DNA of 64,000 nucleotides from Ruegeria atlantica (GTDB lineage Bacteria; Pseudomonadota; Alphaproteobacteria; Rhodobacterales; Rhodobacteraceae), in assembly GCA_013032095.1 (NCBI GenBank), contig WQBJ01000001.1:124001-188000 (forward strand), written 5' to 3'. Position numbers and translations under genes: made by a program. Position 1 is the stretch's first letter; every line of letters begins with the position of its first letter. The notes below the pieces were generated by a model. That model had not been told where the DNA came from. It was given only the letters and a program-made list of their open reading frames with translations, and did not search any database. Shown here piece after piece: positions 63,995 to 64,000 of the stretch.

Positions 63995-64000
63995 TTTGCA

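Overview
The window is ordinary chromosomal DNA of an alphaproteobacterium, most likely a marine Rhodobacterales (roseobacter-group) species. The evidence is the gene content and order: hom-glpX-recJ, dnaG-rpoD, nrdR-ribD, ribB-ribH-nusB, purA with a DUF2842 gene, mmcB, a DUF6324 gene, and a tRNA-His gene without the usual extra 5' G. No insertion sequence, prophage or CRISPR array was seen. Both window ends lie in or next to genes: the first gene runs off the left edge, and gor ends 6 bases before the right edge.

Layout. 1-1691: end-truncated periplasmic binding protein of a glycerol/sugar ABC importer (minus strand). 1935-9321: seven tightly overlapping plus-strand genes for a V/A-type ATPase in the order B-D-I-K-E-DUF2764-A, followed by two tandem tRNA-Glu genes. 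9600-13776: hom, glpX, recJ (minus). 13905-16367: a small lipoprotein, a TetR regulator with a probable operator, a pirin, and a membrane protein. 16369-19320: three Tad-pilus genes (TadE-like, TadE/F-like, TadG with a von Willebrand A domain) behind a perfect CtrA-type site. 19644-25651: glutamate dehydrogenase, a small secreted protein, dnaG and rpoD, with two clear terminators and a GANTC cluster in the rpoD leader. 25834-29070: AraC regulator, a DUF393/DUF4166 pair, a secreted protein, and a YjbQ protein.

29192-39503: the riboflavin/nus region (nrdR, ribD, ribE, ribB, ribH, nusB). It is interrupted by minus-strand capsule genes (kpsS, an export lipoprotein, kpsC) and by a PAP2-family membrane enzyme. 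39869-40691 is gene-poor and seems to hold decayed coding sequence. 40692-42857: an ArsR/SRPBCC pair with two perfect operators, mmcB, DUF6324, a GNAT protein, and tRNA-His. 42949-46255: a four-gene polar amino-acid ABC importer with an intercistronic hairpin and a probable ATT start codon. 46406-48035: a phosphonate-type binding protein and two TerB paralogues.

48126-54609: a PEP-mutase-like lyase, pyrG, secG, a cobalt-type nitrile hydratase with its activator, purA, and DUF2842. 54691-63994: an outer-membrane protein pseudogene, a GNAT protein, a long acidic protein of unknown function, thiN, a DMT exporter, a GFA protein, sdaA, a GST, rpiA, and gor.

The most unusual items are the circularly permuted V-ATPase cluster beside tRNA genes, the cell-cycle-type signals (CtrA site at tadG, GANTC cluster at rpoD), the ATT start, and the capsule block inside the riboflavin region. 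Everything here is read by eye. Homology calls rest on recognised motifs and family memory, not on searches.
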